From Ancylomarina salipaludis (GTDB lineage Bacteria > Bacteroidota > Bacteroidia > Bacteroidales > Marinifilaceae), in the NCBI RefSeq assembly GCF_004122035.1, contig NZ_SAXA01000007.1, positions 62,001-126,000 on the forward strand: DNA of 64,000 nucleotides, read 5' to 3'. A program made the position numbers and the translations under genes. Positions 18,095-27,141 of this stretch are shown here, piece by piece (position 1 is the stretch's first letter; every line of letters starts with the position of its first letter). The notes beneath the pieces are model-generated. The model did not search any database. It was not told the DNA's origin and saw only the letters and a list, made by a program, of their open reading frames with translations.

Positions 18095-19165
18095 TTACTG
18101 AGCTTTCGGATCTTCACCAAAGAATAATTTAATTTTCTCGCTGTTAAGCCAACGGGAATCCAAAGCTAAAGAATAAGCTTCTATTTCTTTATATTCCGAC
18201 GGTCTATTTTTCATCTTTTTATAGAGATAAATGGCTTTTCGAACCCAGGATCTGGCCTTTTTGATGTCTCCCTTCATTTCATACACTACAGCTAAATTGT
18301 AGGCCGCACGACCAGCTAGTTTCAAATCTTTCTCCTTGCTTATGTTGTCCCCCATACCAGTTAGACTTTCCCACATCTTAATAGCCGTATCAAACTCATT
18401 CTTATTTATGAAATAAGGCGCAGTTGACAAGCGTTTGTCTCCGGAAACAAAATAATTACGTCTAACATCCATCCATTTAGGCGAAATTAAATCAACATAG
18501 CCTCTCCCCAACACATAGGATGCATCATTCAATATTTGTTCTCTTGAAAATAACTTCCCCCCCAGAAATCTTACAAGATTTATATCTGATGTTTCCAAAA
18601 ATAAGCTGTCTACAACAAGTCTGTCGTCATAAATCTTTTGATATAAAGGATCGTATATACGCCATTTGCCATAGTAATGAATTTCAGTTGAAGCCCAATA
18701 GACATCTTCTTCCACAATATCGTGCTTATTAAAAGCTTGAATATCTTCTAAAACAATTAAAATATCGGTTTGACTTGCCTTACATAAACTGTCAACAATA
18801 TTCCATCTTAAGGGCGTGAAATGCCGAGCCGTATCCGGCATCATTTTCTTAGGTAAACTTATAAAAGGGATAGAATCCTGAGTCCAAAATTCAGACAAAT
18901 TTTCAACAAAGCCCTGATAGCAATTCTGGGGCATATTCTGCGTATGATCTATGCTATCTTTCATTGACACTTTATTTATCGAATAATACTGCGCTACCGA
19001 ATCTGAAGGGAAATGCTGATTTCTGTATACAAATGCAAAACGATTGATATCGGAAGGGATAACGACCTTTGGAGCTTCCAAAACCTGAAACTGAACCTGC
19101 GAAATGGTTTTACAAGCAGGTAATACAATAACGAGCGATATAACAGCGAAACTGATAAGTTTCAT
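18095..19165 (-). CDS. DUF6340-type lipoprotein with TPR-like repeats
   Basis: I chose ATG 19165 (356 aa) rather than 19186, because the protein then begins with a lipoprotein signal peptide (MKLISFAVISLVIVLPAC; Cys at residue 18). The mature part starts with a segment PSDINRFAFVYRN that is typical of DUF6340 lipoproteins of Bacteroidota. The last third (about 250-330) has helical TPR-like repeats, including AGRAAYNLAVVYEMKGDIKKARSWVRKA. It should be anchored in a membrane facing the periplasm, and its partner is unknown. It lies between the M48 protease and the VWA-like gene, all on the minus strand. Confidence 0.78.
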   Translation of the reverse strand: MKLISFAVISLVIVLPACKTISQVQFQVLEAPKVVIPSDINRFAFVYRNQHFPSDSVAQYYSINKVSMKDSIDHTQNMPQNCYQGFVENLSEFWTQDSIPFISLPKKMMPDTARHFTPLRWNIVDSLCKASQTDILIVLEDIQAFNKHDIVEEDVYWASTEIHYYGKWRIYDPLYQKIYDDRLVVDSLFLETSDINLVRFLGGKLFSREQILNDASYVLGRGYVDLISPKWMDVRRNYFVSGDKRLSTAPYFINKNEFDTAIKMWESLTGMGDNISKEKDLKLAGRAAYNLAVVYEMKGDIKKARSWVRKAIYLYKKMKNRPSEYKEIEAYSLALDSRWLNSEKIKLFFGEDPKAQ

Positions 19166-19242
19166 TGAATACTTAAAAGATTCCATAAATTAATAATTTA
19201 GATCAGTTGTGTTTAGATAGATGATCAAATTCAATTATAATA

Positions 19243-21360
19243 TTAGATTCCGAGCCAATACTTTCTCAAAAACCATTCCAAACCCAACAAAATTACAACA
19301 AAACATAAAATACAACTAAAATTCAATACAGAACTGAAATGATTCTCAACAGAAATTCGCGCTTTTATCGTTTTATTAGCTAAAAGTGTATCAGCTAATT
19401 GGGACATTTGAGATAAAGAAAAATGCTCTCCACCGCTCAGTTCTGATAAGTCTTTTAGGAAAGCCGGATTTGCCTGTAGCTGCTTACTTTCCAGGTTTTC
19501 AGAACGAACAACAAAGCTTCCTTTTTGAATAAATTCCTGATCAAAAGCTTTTACGCTAGCCTCAAACTGATATTCCCCCGAAGGTAAATTATTCAGATCC
19601 AGAACATAGACCTTTCCCGAACGCTCAAATTGATAAGAAAACGCCTCATTCTTTTCATTTTTCAGTATAAATTTCAAATCCGCCTTATTTGTAGCCTGAT
19701 AAGTTTCATCGTAAACTTGTGCCTCAATCCGAATAGCATCCCTTTCCTTATAAACCTTATCGTATTGAATCATCAACTGATTGCGCTTCACCTTAAGAGC
19801 CAAATACTGAACCATTCGATTCAATAAGGCATTAAAGTGCTCGTGCGACTGGTTCAGTTTATAATCCTGCAATTTCCAACGCCATAAACCTTCTCCCAAA
19901 ATATAAGCTTGTTTCTGATCATCTCTCTGCGAAAATGCAATCAGGGGCGTTTCCGTACTGACAGCTTTTACAATCTGCGTCCCCATTACATGAGATTCCT
20001 GATTAAAACCATACTTGCCCATTGGCGACATGAGTGGCGGAAAAGTCGAAAATGCCTTTTTGTCTTCCTCATCCATTTCGAAAAGAGAAAACTTATCCGA
20101 GTAAGCCATTCTTGCATTCTGATAAAGATCCTGGCTTTGCTCAACATTTAAACCCAAACTCAAACGGTTCAGCAAGTTAAGATCACTTACTCCACCCAAA
20201 ATCAGCATAAACGGCACGCGCGAATGAGTCAACTGGTTCAGAAAATTTCCCCCGACATGTTTTACCGAAGGTAACTGATAAAAAATCATCAGATTAAAAT
20301 CAGAAAAATCGACCTGCTTTTTCGACACATCAATCAAACGAACCGAAGTATTCGACTGCTCAGTAAGGGCAGAATGGATGGCAGCAATATCCGGATGGTA
20401 AGAATCGTAACAGATCGCAATTTTGCGTTTACTATCCAATACGTCAATCAGCATTTCTCCTTTATTATTCTTTCTATTCGACTCACCCTTTAAGGCTTTC
20501 AAGCTCAAGCGGTACTTTTGTAAGCCCGACTTTTGGGGAATGATGAAAAAATCTTTTTCCACATAATAGCTTTCATTGGGTATTGCAAGGGTATCGCGAT
20601 ATAAGGTTTCAGTATCTGAATCCAACTGAATCACAATCTCTTCACCTTTACAATAATCAGCCTTTATACCCAAACGCACAGGCGTGTTCGATTTTAAAAA
20701 TGCGAGTTTATTGCTTCTTAAGAACACAACAGATAAATCCTTTTGACTGGCAGCATCACCCAGGGCGATGGTATGAACCGGACATTTTACTTCCTGAACC
20801 AAAAATCGGGCATCATTCCCCTTATTATACAAACCATCACCTGCCAAAATAAGCTGAGTCTGTTGCCCGGCTTTAACATTATTTTTCAGATAAGTGAATA
20901 ATGCAGCGTAATCGCTCGACTGATCTGTAAAATCAAAATCCTTTTGAACGTTTACTTCATCACCAAAACCCAGCTTTTGGATTTCATATTTTTGACTCAT
21001 TTTTTTTAAAACAGCGTCAACATCTGCTAAATATTGAGTTTGATAATAAAGAGAATCTTTTCCCAATTTTAAGGATTGAGAATTATCCTGAGCCCAAATT
21101 AAAAGAGGTTTCTCTATGTGTTTCTGACTGTATTTGATACTCGGATTGAGTAAAAGGAATAACAAACCGATATAAACCAAAGCACGCAAACTTGCCAGAG
21201 TCAAAATCTTTGCCAATGACAAATCGTTCTTTAAGCTATTTTTATAAAAATACTGAACATACACCAAGGCCACTGCCAACACGACAATTGGCAATAACCA
21301 CCACAAGGAATGTTCTGTTAAAATGGAAATATTCAAAAGGCTAATTTTAAGTTTCAACAA
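19243..21360 (-). CDS. VWA-like membrane protein
   Basis: This 705-aa protein has two N-terminal membrane helices plus a third near residue 55, a large periplasmic middle part and one C-terminal helix (about 675-697). The region from about residue 85 to 205 looks like a von Willebrand A domain: QDNSQS is a MIDAS-type DxSxS site and LILAGDGLYNKGND carries a later Asp. The following part resembles the glutamine-amidotransferase-like and Ig-like sections of BatA/CobT-type membrane proteins common in Bacteroidota. It may act in cell-envelope assembly or sensing, but no direct function is known. The downstream gene encodes a DUF6340 lipoprotein. Confidence 0.75.
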   Translation of the reverse strand: MLKLKISLLNISILTEHSLWWLLPIVVLAVALVYVQYFYKNSLKNDLSLAKILTLASLRALVYIGLLFLLLNPSIKYSQKHIEKPLLIWAQDNSQSLKLGKDSLYYQTQYLADVDAVLKKMSQKYEIQKLGFGDEVNVQKDFDFTDQSSDYAALFTYLKNNVKAGQQTQLILAGDGLYNKGNDARFLVQEVKCPVHTIALGDAASQKDLSVVFLRSNKLAFLKSNTPVRLGIKADYCKGEEIVIQLDSDTETLYRDTLAIPNESYYVEKDFFIIPQKSGLQKYRLSLKALKGESNRKNNKGEMLIDVLDSKRKIAICYDSYHPDIAAIHSALTEQSNTSVRLIDVSKKQVDFSDFNLMIFYQLPSVKHVGGNFLNQLTHSRVPFMLILGGVSDLNLLNRLSLGLNVEQSQDLYQNARMAYSDKFSLFEMDEEDKKAFSTFPPLMSPMGKYGFNQESHVMGTQIVKAVSTETPLIAFSQRDDQKQAYILGEGLWRWKLQDYKLNQSHEHFNALLNRMVQYLALKVKRNQLMIQYDKVYKERDAIRIEAQVYDETYQATNKADLKFILKNEKNEAFSYQFERSGKVYVLDLNNLPSGEYQFEASVKAFDQEFIQKGSFVVRSENLESKQLQANPAFLKDLSELSGGEHFSLSQMSQLADTLLANKTIKARISVENHFSSVLNFSCILCFVVILLGLEWFLRKYWLGI

Positions 21361-21442
21361 ATTTAATAAACTCTTCGAGCTATTATATCATTCAATAGCT
21401 AAAAGCAGGTATTAAACCCCACTTTTGGCAATAAAATTACTG

Positions 21443-21450
21443 TACCTTTG
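21443..21450 (+). promoter_or_regulatory. -7 box of the DEAD-box helicase gene
   Basis: TACCTTTG matches TAnnTTTG and lies 41 nt before the ATG at 21492. A TTTG at 21424 is only 15 nt upstream, a little close for the -33 element. Confidence 0.5.
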
Positions 21451-21491
21451 TCCACTCGTGAAGAACACAAATATTAATTAATCGCAAAATA

Positions 21492-22634
21492 ATGTCATTT
21501 ACATCTTTAGGTTTATCCCCCGTTTTATTAAAAGCTTTGGCTGCTGAAAATTACACACAGCCCTACCCTATTCAAAAGGAGGCTATTCCGGCTATTCTAA
21601 GCCATAAAGATGTTTTAGGTATTGCCAAAACCGGATCGGGTAAAACGGCGAGTTATGTCCTGCCCATTCTGAACAATTTTAAAAGCAACAAGCCACTTAA
21701 AAACAGACATATTAAGGTTCTCGTTCTGGTGCCTACACGTGAGCTAGCCGTTCAGGTTGAAGAGGTTTTCAGAACATTTGCTACTGCCTTAACTGATCGG
21801 GTTAAAACACTGGCCATTTTCGGTGGGGTTTCAATCAACCCGCAAATGATGGCCATGAATGGTGTGAGCATTCTGGTTGCAACGCCAGGTCGCTTGATCG
21901 AATTGGAAGAATCGAATGCGGTAAACCTATCGGAAATAGAAACACTTGTACTTGATGAAGCTGATAAGATGCTTAATCTGGGGTTTAAAGAAGAGATGGA
22001 TCGTATTTTCGCCCTATTACCTAAAAAGCGTCAAAACCTCTTGTTCTCTGCAACGCTTAGCGATGATGTAAATAATATCAAACAGCTTCTCTTATATCGT
22101 CCTGAAGTGATCCGGATTGAATCGAAAGAAGACGAAACAGAACTCATCGACCAAATTGCCTATGCTGTTGATGATAGTAAAAAAGGACCGCTTCTGCGCT
22201 ATTTGATTAAGAAAAACAATTTAAAACAGGTTTTGGTCTTTGTTTCCTCGGTTTTTAAAGCCGATGGTGTTGCCAATAAGCTTTGTCGAAATGGAATACA
22301 TGCCGTATCCATTCACGGAAAAAAAAGCATGAACTCGCGTTCGGAAAGTTTAAGACGATTCAAAACCGGTAAAATCCGGGTATTGGTTACTACCGATCTT
22401 TTAGCTCGGGGTATCGATATCGAATTTCTTCCTTATGTGGTCAATTATGAATTACCCCGATCTCCTAAAGACTATATCCACCGAATTGGTCGAACAGGAC
22501 GTGCCGAATCTGCAGGTGAAGCCATCTCGTTTGTCTCTCCTGAGGAAGAACATCATTTCAAAGTGATTCAGAAGAAGATGAAAAAAGAAGTCAAGCTGAT
22601 TGATGGTAATGCTATTGACATGAAAGGCTTTTAA
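21492..22634 (+). CDS. DEAD-box RNA helicase
   Basis: This 380-aa ATP-dependent RNA helicase has the complete core and little else. Visible motifs are the Q motif (YPIQKEAIP near residue 26), AKTGSGKT (45-52), PTRELA, DEAD (near 155), SAT (near 187), ARGID and HRIGRTGR near 332. The tail after the second RecA domain is very short, so it lacks the long basic C-terminus of cold-shock helicases such as CsdA. It resembles RhlE-type enzymes, which help ribosome assembly and RNA turnover. It is monocistronic with its own -7 box and terminator. Confidence 0.94.
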   Translation: MSFTSLGLSPVLLKALAAENYTQPYPIQKEAIPAILSHKDVLGIAKTGSGKTASYVLPILNNFKSNKPLKNRHIKVLVLVPTRELAVQVEEVFRTFATALTDRVKTLAIFGGVSINPQMMAMNGVSILVATPGRLIELEESNAVNLSEIETLVLDEADKMLNLGFKEEMDRIFALLPKKRQNLLFSATLSDDVNNIKQLLLYRPEVIRIESKEDETELIDQIAYAVDDSKKGPLLRYLIKKNNLKQVLVFVSSVFKADGVANKLCRNGIHAVSIHGKKSMNSRSESLRRFKTGKIRVLVTTDLLARGIDIEFLPYVVNYELPRSPKDYIHRIGRTGRAESAGEAISFVSPEEEHHFKVIQKKMKKEVKLIDGNAIDMKGF

Positions 22635-22655
22635 TGCCAGAACAATAAAACATAG

Positions 22656-22694
22656 AAAAGCTCCAGTTCAATTTCTGAATTTGGAGCTTTTTTT
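22656..22694 (+). terminator. Terminator of the helicase gene
   Basis: AAAAGCTCCA pairs perfectly with TGGAGCTTTT, followed by a run of T. It lies 22 bp after the helicase stop codon. Confidence 0.9.
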
Positions 22695-22736
22695 ACAATT
22701 GCCCTACTCCTAAATGTGAAGGGGAAATAAAAGTAT

Positions 22737-22744
22737 TATTTTTG
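22737..22744 (+). promoter_or_regulatory. -7 box of the phospholipase gene
   Basis: TATTTTTG matches TAnnTTTG, 75 nt upstream of the ATG at 22820. A -33 TTG at normal spacing is not obvious. Confidence 0.4.
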
Positions 22745-22819
22745 CCTTCTATCTATAACAGAAACGATAACCAATCAAAAGCAAATATCTTGCTTTAAAT
22801 TCAGAAAAACAATCTGTCT

Positions 22820-23728
22820 ATGAAACTCAAAATCTACTTTATCCTCCTTATTAGCTTCGCTTTTGTAAGCCATTCTGTAGCACAGGATTTGTTTTCGAAA
22901 CAACAGATATCTTTACACGAACAATGGGATCTTGATGATACGCACAGCAATCAGTCGGGTTTGTTTAGAGTCAAACAATACAAGCCGCTTTACATCCTAT
23001 TGGGTAATTACACCAGCAATATCAATAAAAAACCTCAAAGCGATAACCCCAATAATTCAGTACCCGATAATATACCTCTTAAACCCATTGAACTGAAATT
23101 TCAGATCAGCTTTAAAACAAAGATTTTTAATGATCTGTTGGGATCGAAACTGGGAGGTGATATCTGGATGGGTTATACACAAACATCCAGATGGCAACTT
23201 TACAACGGGGATATTTCCCGTCCTTTTCGGGAGACCAACTACGAGCCTGAAATCATGTATATCATGCCAACCTCTTATGAAATCTGTGGCTTAAAAGGTC
23301 TCTTTGCAGGTATTGGTATCAATCATCAAAGTAACGGACGATCCGATCCTTTGTCGCGAAGTTGGAATAGATTGATTGCGCAAGTTGCCTGGGAAAGCGA
23401 ACACCTAAGCATTATATTAAAACCCTGGTGGCGCATTCAGGAATCGGCTGCAAACGACAATAATCCGGGCATAGAAAACTACATGGGACGAGGCGAACTG
23501 ATGGCTGCTTATGGCAAAGGACGACATGACATTAGCCTGATTGCCCGACACTCGATGCACTTTGGTAAAAACAACCGGGGAAGCATTCAAATCGATTATG
23601 CCTTACAAATATGGGATAATTTAAAATTCCACACCCAAATCTTTCATGGTTATGGCGAGAGTATGATTGATTACAATCACAAGCAAACAACCATTGGTTT
23701 TGGTCTTTCGCTAATAGAGTGGCGATAG
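22820..23728 (+). CDS. pldA: Outer-membrane phospholipase A
   Basis: OMPLA is a 12-strand outer-membrane barrel that removes fatty acids from phospholipids misplaced in the outer leaflet. This 302-aa protein has a signal peptide (to about residue 21) and the family signature: YTQTSRWQLYN near 120, RETNYEPE with the usual N and E, and the catalytic segment NHQSNGRSDPLSRSWNR near 176, which contains the His and Ser of the active site. The final residues end in a barrel-type aromatic pattern. It is monocistronic and converges with the photolyase gene, with 45 bp between the stops. Confidence 0.9.
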   Translation: MKLKIYFILLISFAFVSHSVAQDLFSKQQISLHEQWDLDDTHSNQSGLFRVKQYKPLYILLGNYTSNINKKPQSDNPNNSVPDNIPLKPIELKFQISFKTKIFNDLLGSKLGGDIWMGYTQTSRWQLYNGDISRPFRETNYEPEIMYIMPTSYEICGLKGLFAGIGINHQSNGRSDPLSRSWNRLIAQVAWESEHLSIILKPWWRIQESAANDNNPGIENYMGRGELMAAYGKGRHDISLIARHSMHFGKNNRGSIQIDYALQIWDNLKFHTQIFHGYGESMIDYNHKQTTIGFGLSLIEWR

Positions 23729-23773
23729 AATGTATTGAATGCCCAGCTCTATATGAGTTTCGATTCCCGATTT

Positions 23774-25066
23774 CTAAAAGGAATTCAAGCCTTCTTTATA
23801 TACCCGAATGGCTCTTTCCCTTGCCATTTTATGATCAAGCATGGGCATTGGGTAAGTCATCGAATCCAAGTCGGGAATCCATTTCTTAATATAGATCAAG
23901 TCCGGGTCAAACTTTTTAAGCTGTTCAGCAGGATTAAATACCCGAAAGTAAGGTGCGGCATCACATCCGGTTCCGGCAGACCATTGCCAATTCCCATTAT
24001 TCGATGCCAGCTCATAATCCAATAACTTTTCAGCAAAATAAGCTTCTCCCCACCGCCAATCTATCAGCAAATGCTTACATAAAAATCCCGCAGCAACCAT
24101 TCTGACTCTGTTGTGCATGTAGCCGGTTGCGTTTAACTCCCTCATACCTGCATCAACCATGGGATAGCCGGTTTCCCCCTTTTTCCATCGTTCGAAGTCA
24201 TCTTCATTATTCCGCCATTGAATAGAGTCATATTTCGCTTTGAAATTGGAATACACAATCTTTGGAAAATGATATAAAATCTGCATAAAAAACTCACGCC
24301 ATATAAGCTCATTAAAAAAGGCTTGATAGGCCTGTGCTTTTCGCACAACCGCTCGTATACTAATCGTTCCAAAGCGCAGATGCGGCGATAGATGACTGGT
24401 TTTATTCAGTGCCGGGAAATTTCTAAGTGCCTCGTATTCGTCCAAATAATCCAAATCATAATCAACAACTCTGATTTTCGATTGGATAAATCCTATTTCC
24501 GATAAGGTAGGTAAAACAAAGTCACATTTTAAGAAATTCGCATTTGTTTCAGAATCGAAATGTTCGATTTCTGTATTTTTGAATTTATCGAGCCATTTGT
24601 TCTTATAGGGCGTGTATACCGTATAGGGCGACTGATCAGCTTTAAGAATTTCTCCTTTTGCGAATATAAGCTGATCTTTGAATATACTGAGCTTAGCGCC
24701 GTAATCAGTTACAATTTCTTCAACAGCGCGGTCACGTTTTTGGGCATAGGGTTCGTAATCTTCATTAAAATAGACATTTTGAACATCAAATTTTTTGAGA
24801 ATCATTTTCCAGACATCTTCCGGCTTCCCCTTTTCGCAATAAAGGCTACTCGAATGATTTTCGAGAATTTTATTCAAAATTAACAGACGCTCATAAATGA
24901 ATGAAACACGAGCATCGTTTGCTTCGAGCTCATCTAAAATATTTGTATCAAAAATAAAAACCGGCAGAACCGGATAAGGACCATTAAGAGCTTCAAATAA
25001 GCCACGATTATCTTCTATTCTCAAATCCCTTCTGAACCAAAATACCGAAACCTTCAATTTCTTCAT
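23774..25066 (-). CDS. phrB: Deoxyribodipyrimidine photolyase / cryptochrome
   Basis: This 430-aa flavoprotein repairs UV-made cyclobutane pyrimidine dimers with blue light. The N-terminal alpha/beta domain starts VFWFRRDLRIEDNRGL. The FAD domain holds FNELIWREFFMQIL near 250, the DAGMRELNATGYMHNRVRM segment near 310, and the GNWQWSAGTGCDAAPYFRVFNP signature near 370, including the conserved Trp residues of the electron-transfer chain. All of these favour a class I CPD photolyase over a signalling cryptochrome, but the two are not always separable from sequence. It is a single gene with its own upstream gap. Confidence 0.92.
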   Translation of the reverse strand: MKKLKVSVFWFRRDLRIEDNRGLFEALNGPYPVLPVFIFDTNILDELEANDARVSFIYERLLILNKILENHSSSLYCEKGKPEDVWKMILKKFDVQNVYFNEDYEPYAQKRDRAVEEIVTDYGAKLSIFKDQLIFAKGEILKADQSPYTVYTPYKNKWLDKFKNTEIEHFDSETNANFLKCDFVLPTLSEIGFIQSKIRVVDYDLDYLDEYEALRNFPALNKTSHLSPHLRFGTISIRAVVRKAQAYQAFFNELIWREFFMQILYHFPKIVYSNFKAKYDSIQWRNNEDDFERWKKGETGYPMVDAGMRELNATGYMHNRVRMVAAGFLCKHLLIDWRWGEAYFAEKLLDYELASNNGNWQWSAGTGCDAAPYFRVFNPAEQLKKFDPDLIYIKKWIPDLDSMTYPMPMLDHKMARERAIRVYKEGLNSF

Positions 25067-25189
25067 GATTTAATTATTTACAAGCATCTTATCTTTTTTA
25101 AGGATGAGGTTTAAGTAAACCTCTCATCAAGCCCATGACAATTTAGCTTTGGTGTCAGTTGCACAACTGTTATAAATCTAACAATATAT

Positions 25190-25576
25190 TTGTTCGAAAT
25201 CAACACAAATCACTTTAATTACAAACAAAAGTGCATAGGCAAAGGGCTTGAAAAGAAAATAAGAATAACTGTATATGTGGATGAATATGAACTTAACAAC
25301 AAAAGAGTCAAGTCTAAACTGAGACCTTACATAAAAGGGAAACGACAATCAAGCGTTGAGCCCGGTTTTGGCATTCTTACCCAATTCATGGGACTGCGTA
25401 AAATAAACACCATAGGCATAAAGCAGGCCAATAAGCTCATGCACATGTCCGCCACGGCCTATAAGCTCAAAAAATTCCTTACAAAAAAGGCCGAAACAGT
25501 AAGTAATCGAGCCCGAAATCAATTTTCTGTATTTTGGGTTCAATTCGGCTTAGTTAATCCGATTTTAAGAAGCTAA
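25190..25576 (+). pseudogene. Transposase remnant (C-terminal part, IS1182-like)
   Basis: The frame encodes only the last quarter of a DDE transposase. It shows the basic segment YIKGKRQSSVEPGFG, with the Glu that would be the third catalytic acid, followed by LTQFMGLRKINTIGIKQANK and the AYKLKKFL end, as in Bacteroidota IS1182-type transposases. The N-terminal and central domains with the two Asp residues are missing, and no such coding sequence is visible upstream up to the photolyase gene. I see no clear terminal inverted repeats. It is therefore a dead leftover of an insertion at the left border of the accessory region. Confidence 0.8.
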
Positions 25577-25680
25577 AAAATTAAAAACAAGACTTGAACA
25601 TCTAGAATCAGGGACCTTTAAACAGCCTCTAAATCACGCTAATTTTCTAAATGATTCTCTTTTGTAGCAATATTAGGGGG

Positions 25681-25758
25681 TTGTGCAACGGTTACGTCAA
25701 CCCACCGTTCATGTTGGCCGGTTCCCGCCACACGAACGCTTGGTTGTTAGCTACCGTT
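25681..25758 (-). repeat. attC-like imperfect palindrome A
   Basis: The left arm 25681-25718 and the right arm 25726-25758 pair over about 33 bp with few bulges: ACGGTTACG against the complement of AGCTACCGT, then CCGTTCATG against CACACGAACG, and GGC/CGCC near a 7-nt loop. On the minus strand it begins 1 bp after the HPP stop codon with GGTAGCTAACAACC and ends GTTGCAC. Position, length (about 78 bp) and internal bulges resemble an integron attC site. Confidence 0.6.
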
Positions 25759-25759
25759 T

Positions 25760-26269
25760 TTATCTCCAATAGACTGGGTATTTTCGTTTTCCGCTAATGT
25801 TATTAAATATTAGTGCGATAATTGTAATCACAACAGCCCCAAATAATACTGGATTTATGACAAAAACTAAAGTTTTTGCTCCTAATATCACTACAATTGG
25901 ATCAGCACCAGCTGGTGGATGCGTAGTTCCCGTAAGTTGCATTAAACTAATTGCTAATCCAACTCCTATAGCCAATGAATACCATTCATTTCCAAAAAGA
26001 TATAGACAAATCAATCCGACTAGTGTTGCTACAATATGTCCTCCAATAATATTTCTAGGTTGAGCCAGGGGGCTATTAGGTACACCGAAAGCTAAAACAC
26101 AGGTTGCACCGAATGGTGCCATCAAAAAGGGGTGCTCGGTGTAAATTGTCAGTAATGCAACAGTGGATATCGCCAAAAAGCCACCCAAACCTGAATAACC
26201 CGAAAACTGAAACCCTAGAGATCTTGGGCTTTTTTCTTGTGTTTTTAGTTTTGATAGATATTGTCTCAT
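25760..26269 (-). CDS. HPP family membrane protein
   Basis: This 169-aa protein has four to five membrane helices and the family signature THPPAGADP near residue 117, from which HPP proteins take their name. A homologue in cyanobacteria acts as a chloroplast/periplasm-type nitrite transporter; the role here is unknown. Its ATG overlaps the stop of the TetR gene by 4 bp (ATGA), so the two are translationally coupled, and the TetR protein probably controls this transporter. The stop codon is directly followed by palindrome A. Both genes would form one mobile cassette. Confidence 0.83.
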   Translation of the reverse strand: MRQYLSKLKTQEKSPRSLGFQFSGYSGLGGFLAISTVALLTIYTEHPFLMAPFGATCVLAFGVPNSPLAQPRNIIGGHIVATLVGLICLYLFGNEWYSLAIGVGLAISLMQLTGTTHPPAGADPIVVILGAKTLVFVINPVLFGAVVITIIALIFNNISGKRKYPVYWR

Positions 26270-26799
26270 AATATTTTTGATTTTAAGTATTTAATGGTAT
26301 TGTCTATTATTTCTTGATTTCTGTAGACCTGGCTTTCGGTAAGACAAGATTCAAAGAGCATATAAATCAAAAACGACTTATATTCATCCTTAACAATTTC
26401 CTTAAAAAAATCAGATAAATCTGTTTTGTGATTTTTAATGATTTCATAAGGCTTTGTATTTTCATATTTAAGTTCGGATAGCATATTGAGAAAAACGCAG
26501 CCACTAAAGTTTTCATTCTCGTTCATATATCTCAAATACTCAAATGAATTCAACACTTTTTCTTTGGGAGTTTTCGACTTACATATAAAGTCTTGTAATC
26601 CTTTAAACCATTGAATGTGCCGTTTATTGAGGTATTCAACAGCCAATAAGTCTTTTGACTCGAAATGGTCGTAAAAACTAGCTTTAGCAACTTTGGAGTC
26701 CTTAATAATTTGGTTTACTCCTGTGGAGTTGAATCCTTGTTCTCTGAAGAGTTTTGAAGCAACTTCCAGAACTCTTTCTTTTGGATTTAATTTTTTCAT
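26266..26799 (-). CDS. TetR/AcrR family transcriptional regulator
   Basis: I chose ATG 26799 (177 aa). A longer frame from 26880 would add 27 residues of Asn/Lys-rich low-quality sequence and would read through the operator and the promoter. From 26799 the protein starts MKKLNPKERVLEVASKLF, then the HTH GFNSTGVNQIIKDSKVAKASFYDHF (about 20-45), exactly as TetR proteins do. The C-terminal ligand domain has no assignable ligand. It is coupled to the HPP gene and probably represses both genes through the palindrome at 26820-26833. Confidence 0.87.
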   Translation of the reverse strand: MKKLNPKERVLEVASKLFREQGFNSTGVNQIIKDSKVAKASFYDHFESKDLLAVEYLNKRHIQWFKGLQDFICKSKTPKEKVLNSFEYLRYMNENENFSGCVFLNMLSELKYENTKPYEIIKNHKTDLSDFFKEIVKDEYKSFLIYMLFESCLTESQVYRNQEIIDNTIKYLKSKIL

Positions 26800-26819
26800 A
26801 TTGTAAAGATATAAAAAAA

Positions 26820-26833
26820 ACAGAACGTTCTGT
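26820..26833. promoter_or_regulatory. TetR operator, perfect 14-bp palindrome
   Basis: ACAGAACGTTCTGT is a perfect palindrome. It lies about 20 nt upstream of the TetR ATG. On the minus strand TATCTTTA (a near match to TAnnTTTG) follows it, so the operator sits between the -33 and -7 elements, a usual place for repression. An overlapping second half-site (TTCT...AGAA) extends it. Confidence 0.7.
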
Positions 26834-26885
26834 CTAGAATTTGGATTAAATTTTTTTAGCTGATTTGCTGGGTTTTTCAAATTCT

Positions 26886-26942
26886 GACTAACGGCAAAAA
26901 TTAGTCTTTGATTTTCAATGATTTATACTCTTACCGTTAGCT
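26886..26942 (-). repeat. Short 57-bp inverted repeat upstream of tetR
   Basis: CTAACGG (26888-26894) and CCGTTAG (26934-26940) are exact complements. Inside them a small stem TTGA/TCAA is centred at about 26912. On the minus strand the ends read AGCTAACGG and CCGTTAGTC, close to the core-box pattern of short attC sites. It lies between palindrome B and the TetR operator. Confidence 0.45.
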
Positions 26943-26980
26943 TCAATAATCAATGAATTTTTCCTTTATAGAGCGAATTA

Positions 26981-27137
26981 CACACAATGGTGAGCATATG
27001 CATCTGTAAGGTATTTTGAAAGGTTTTCCTGTCAAAATAGCCGTGAGTCAAATCGTAGATTTGGCGGTGCATATTTCTTACAAAAAACTAACCCAAATCG
27101 TCTGAAACCCTTATGCTGTATGATGCATTGTTGTGCA
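26981..27137 (-). repeat. attC-like imperfect palindrome B
   Basis: The arms at 26981-27011 (CACACAATGG...GTAAGG) and 27108-27137 (CCCTTATGCTG...TTGTGCA) pair with several bulges. The interior of about 95 bp shows no coding frame. On the minus strand it starts a few nt after the methyltransferase stop with TGCACAACAATGC and ends ATTGTGTG before the TetR cassette. It is the same layout as A and C. Confidence 0.6.
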
Positions 27138-27141
27138 TTCG

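Noticed and set aside
26800-26880. Longer TetR start at 26880
   Set aside because: It would translate the operator and promoter and adds 27 residues that do not belong to the TetR fold.
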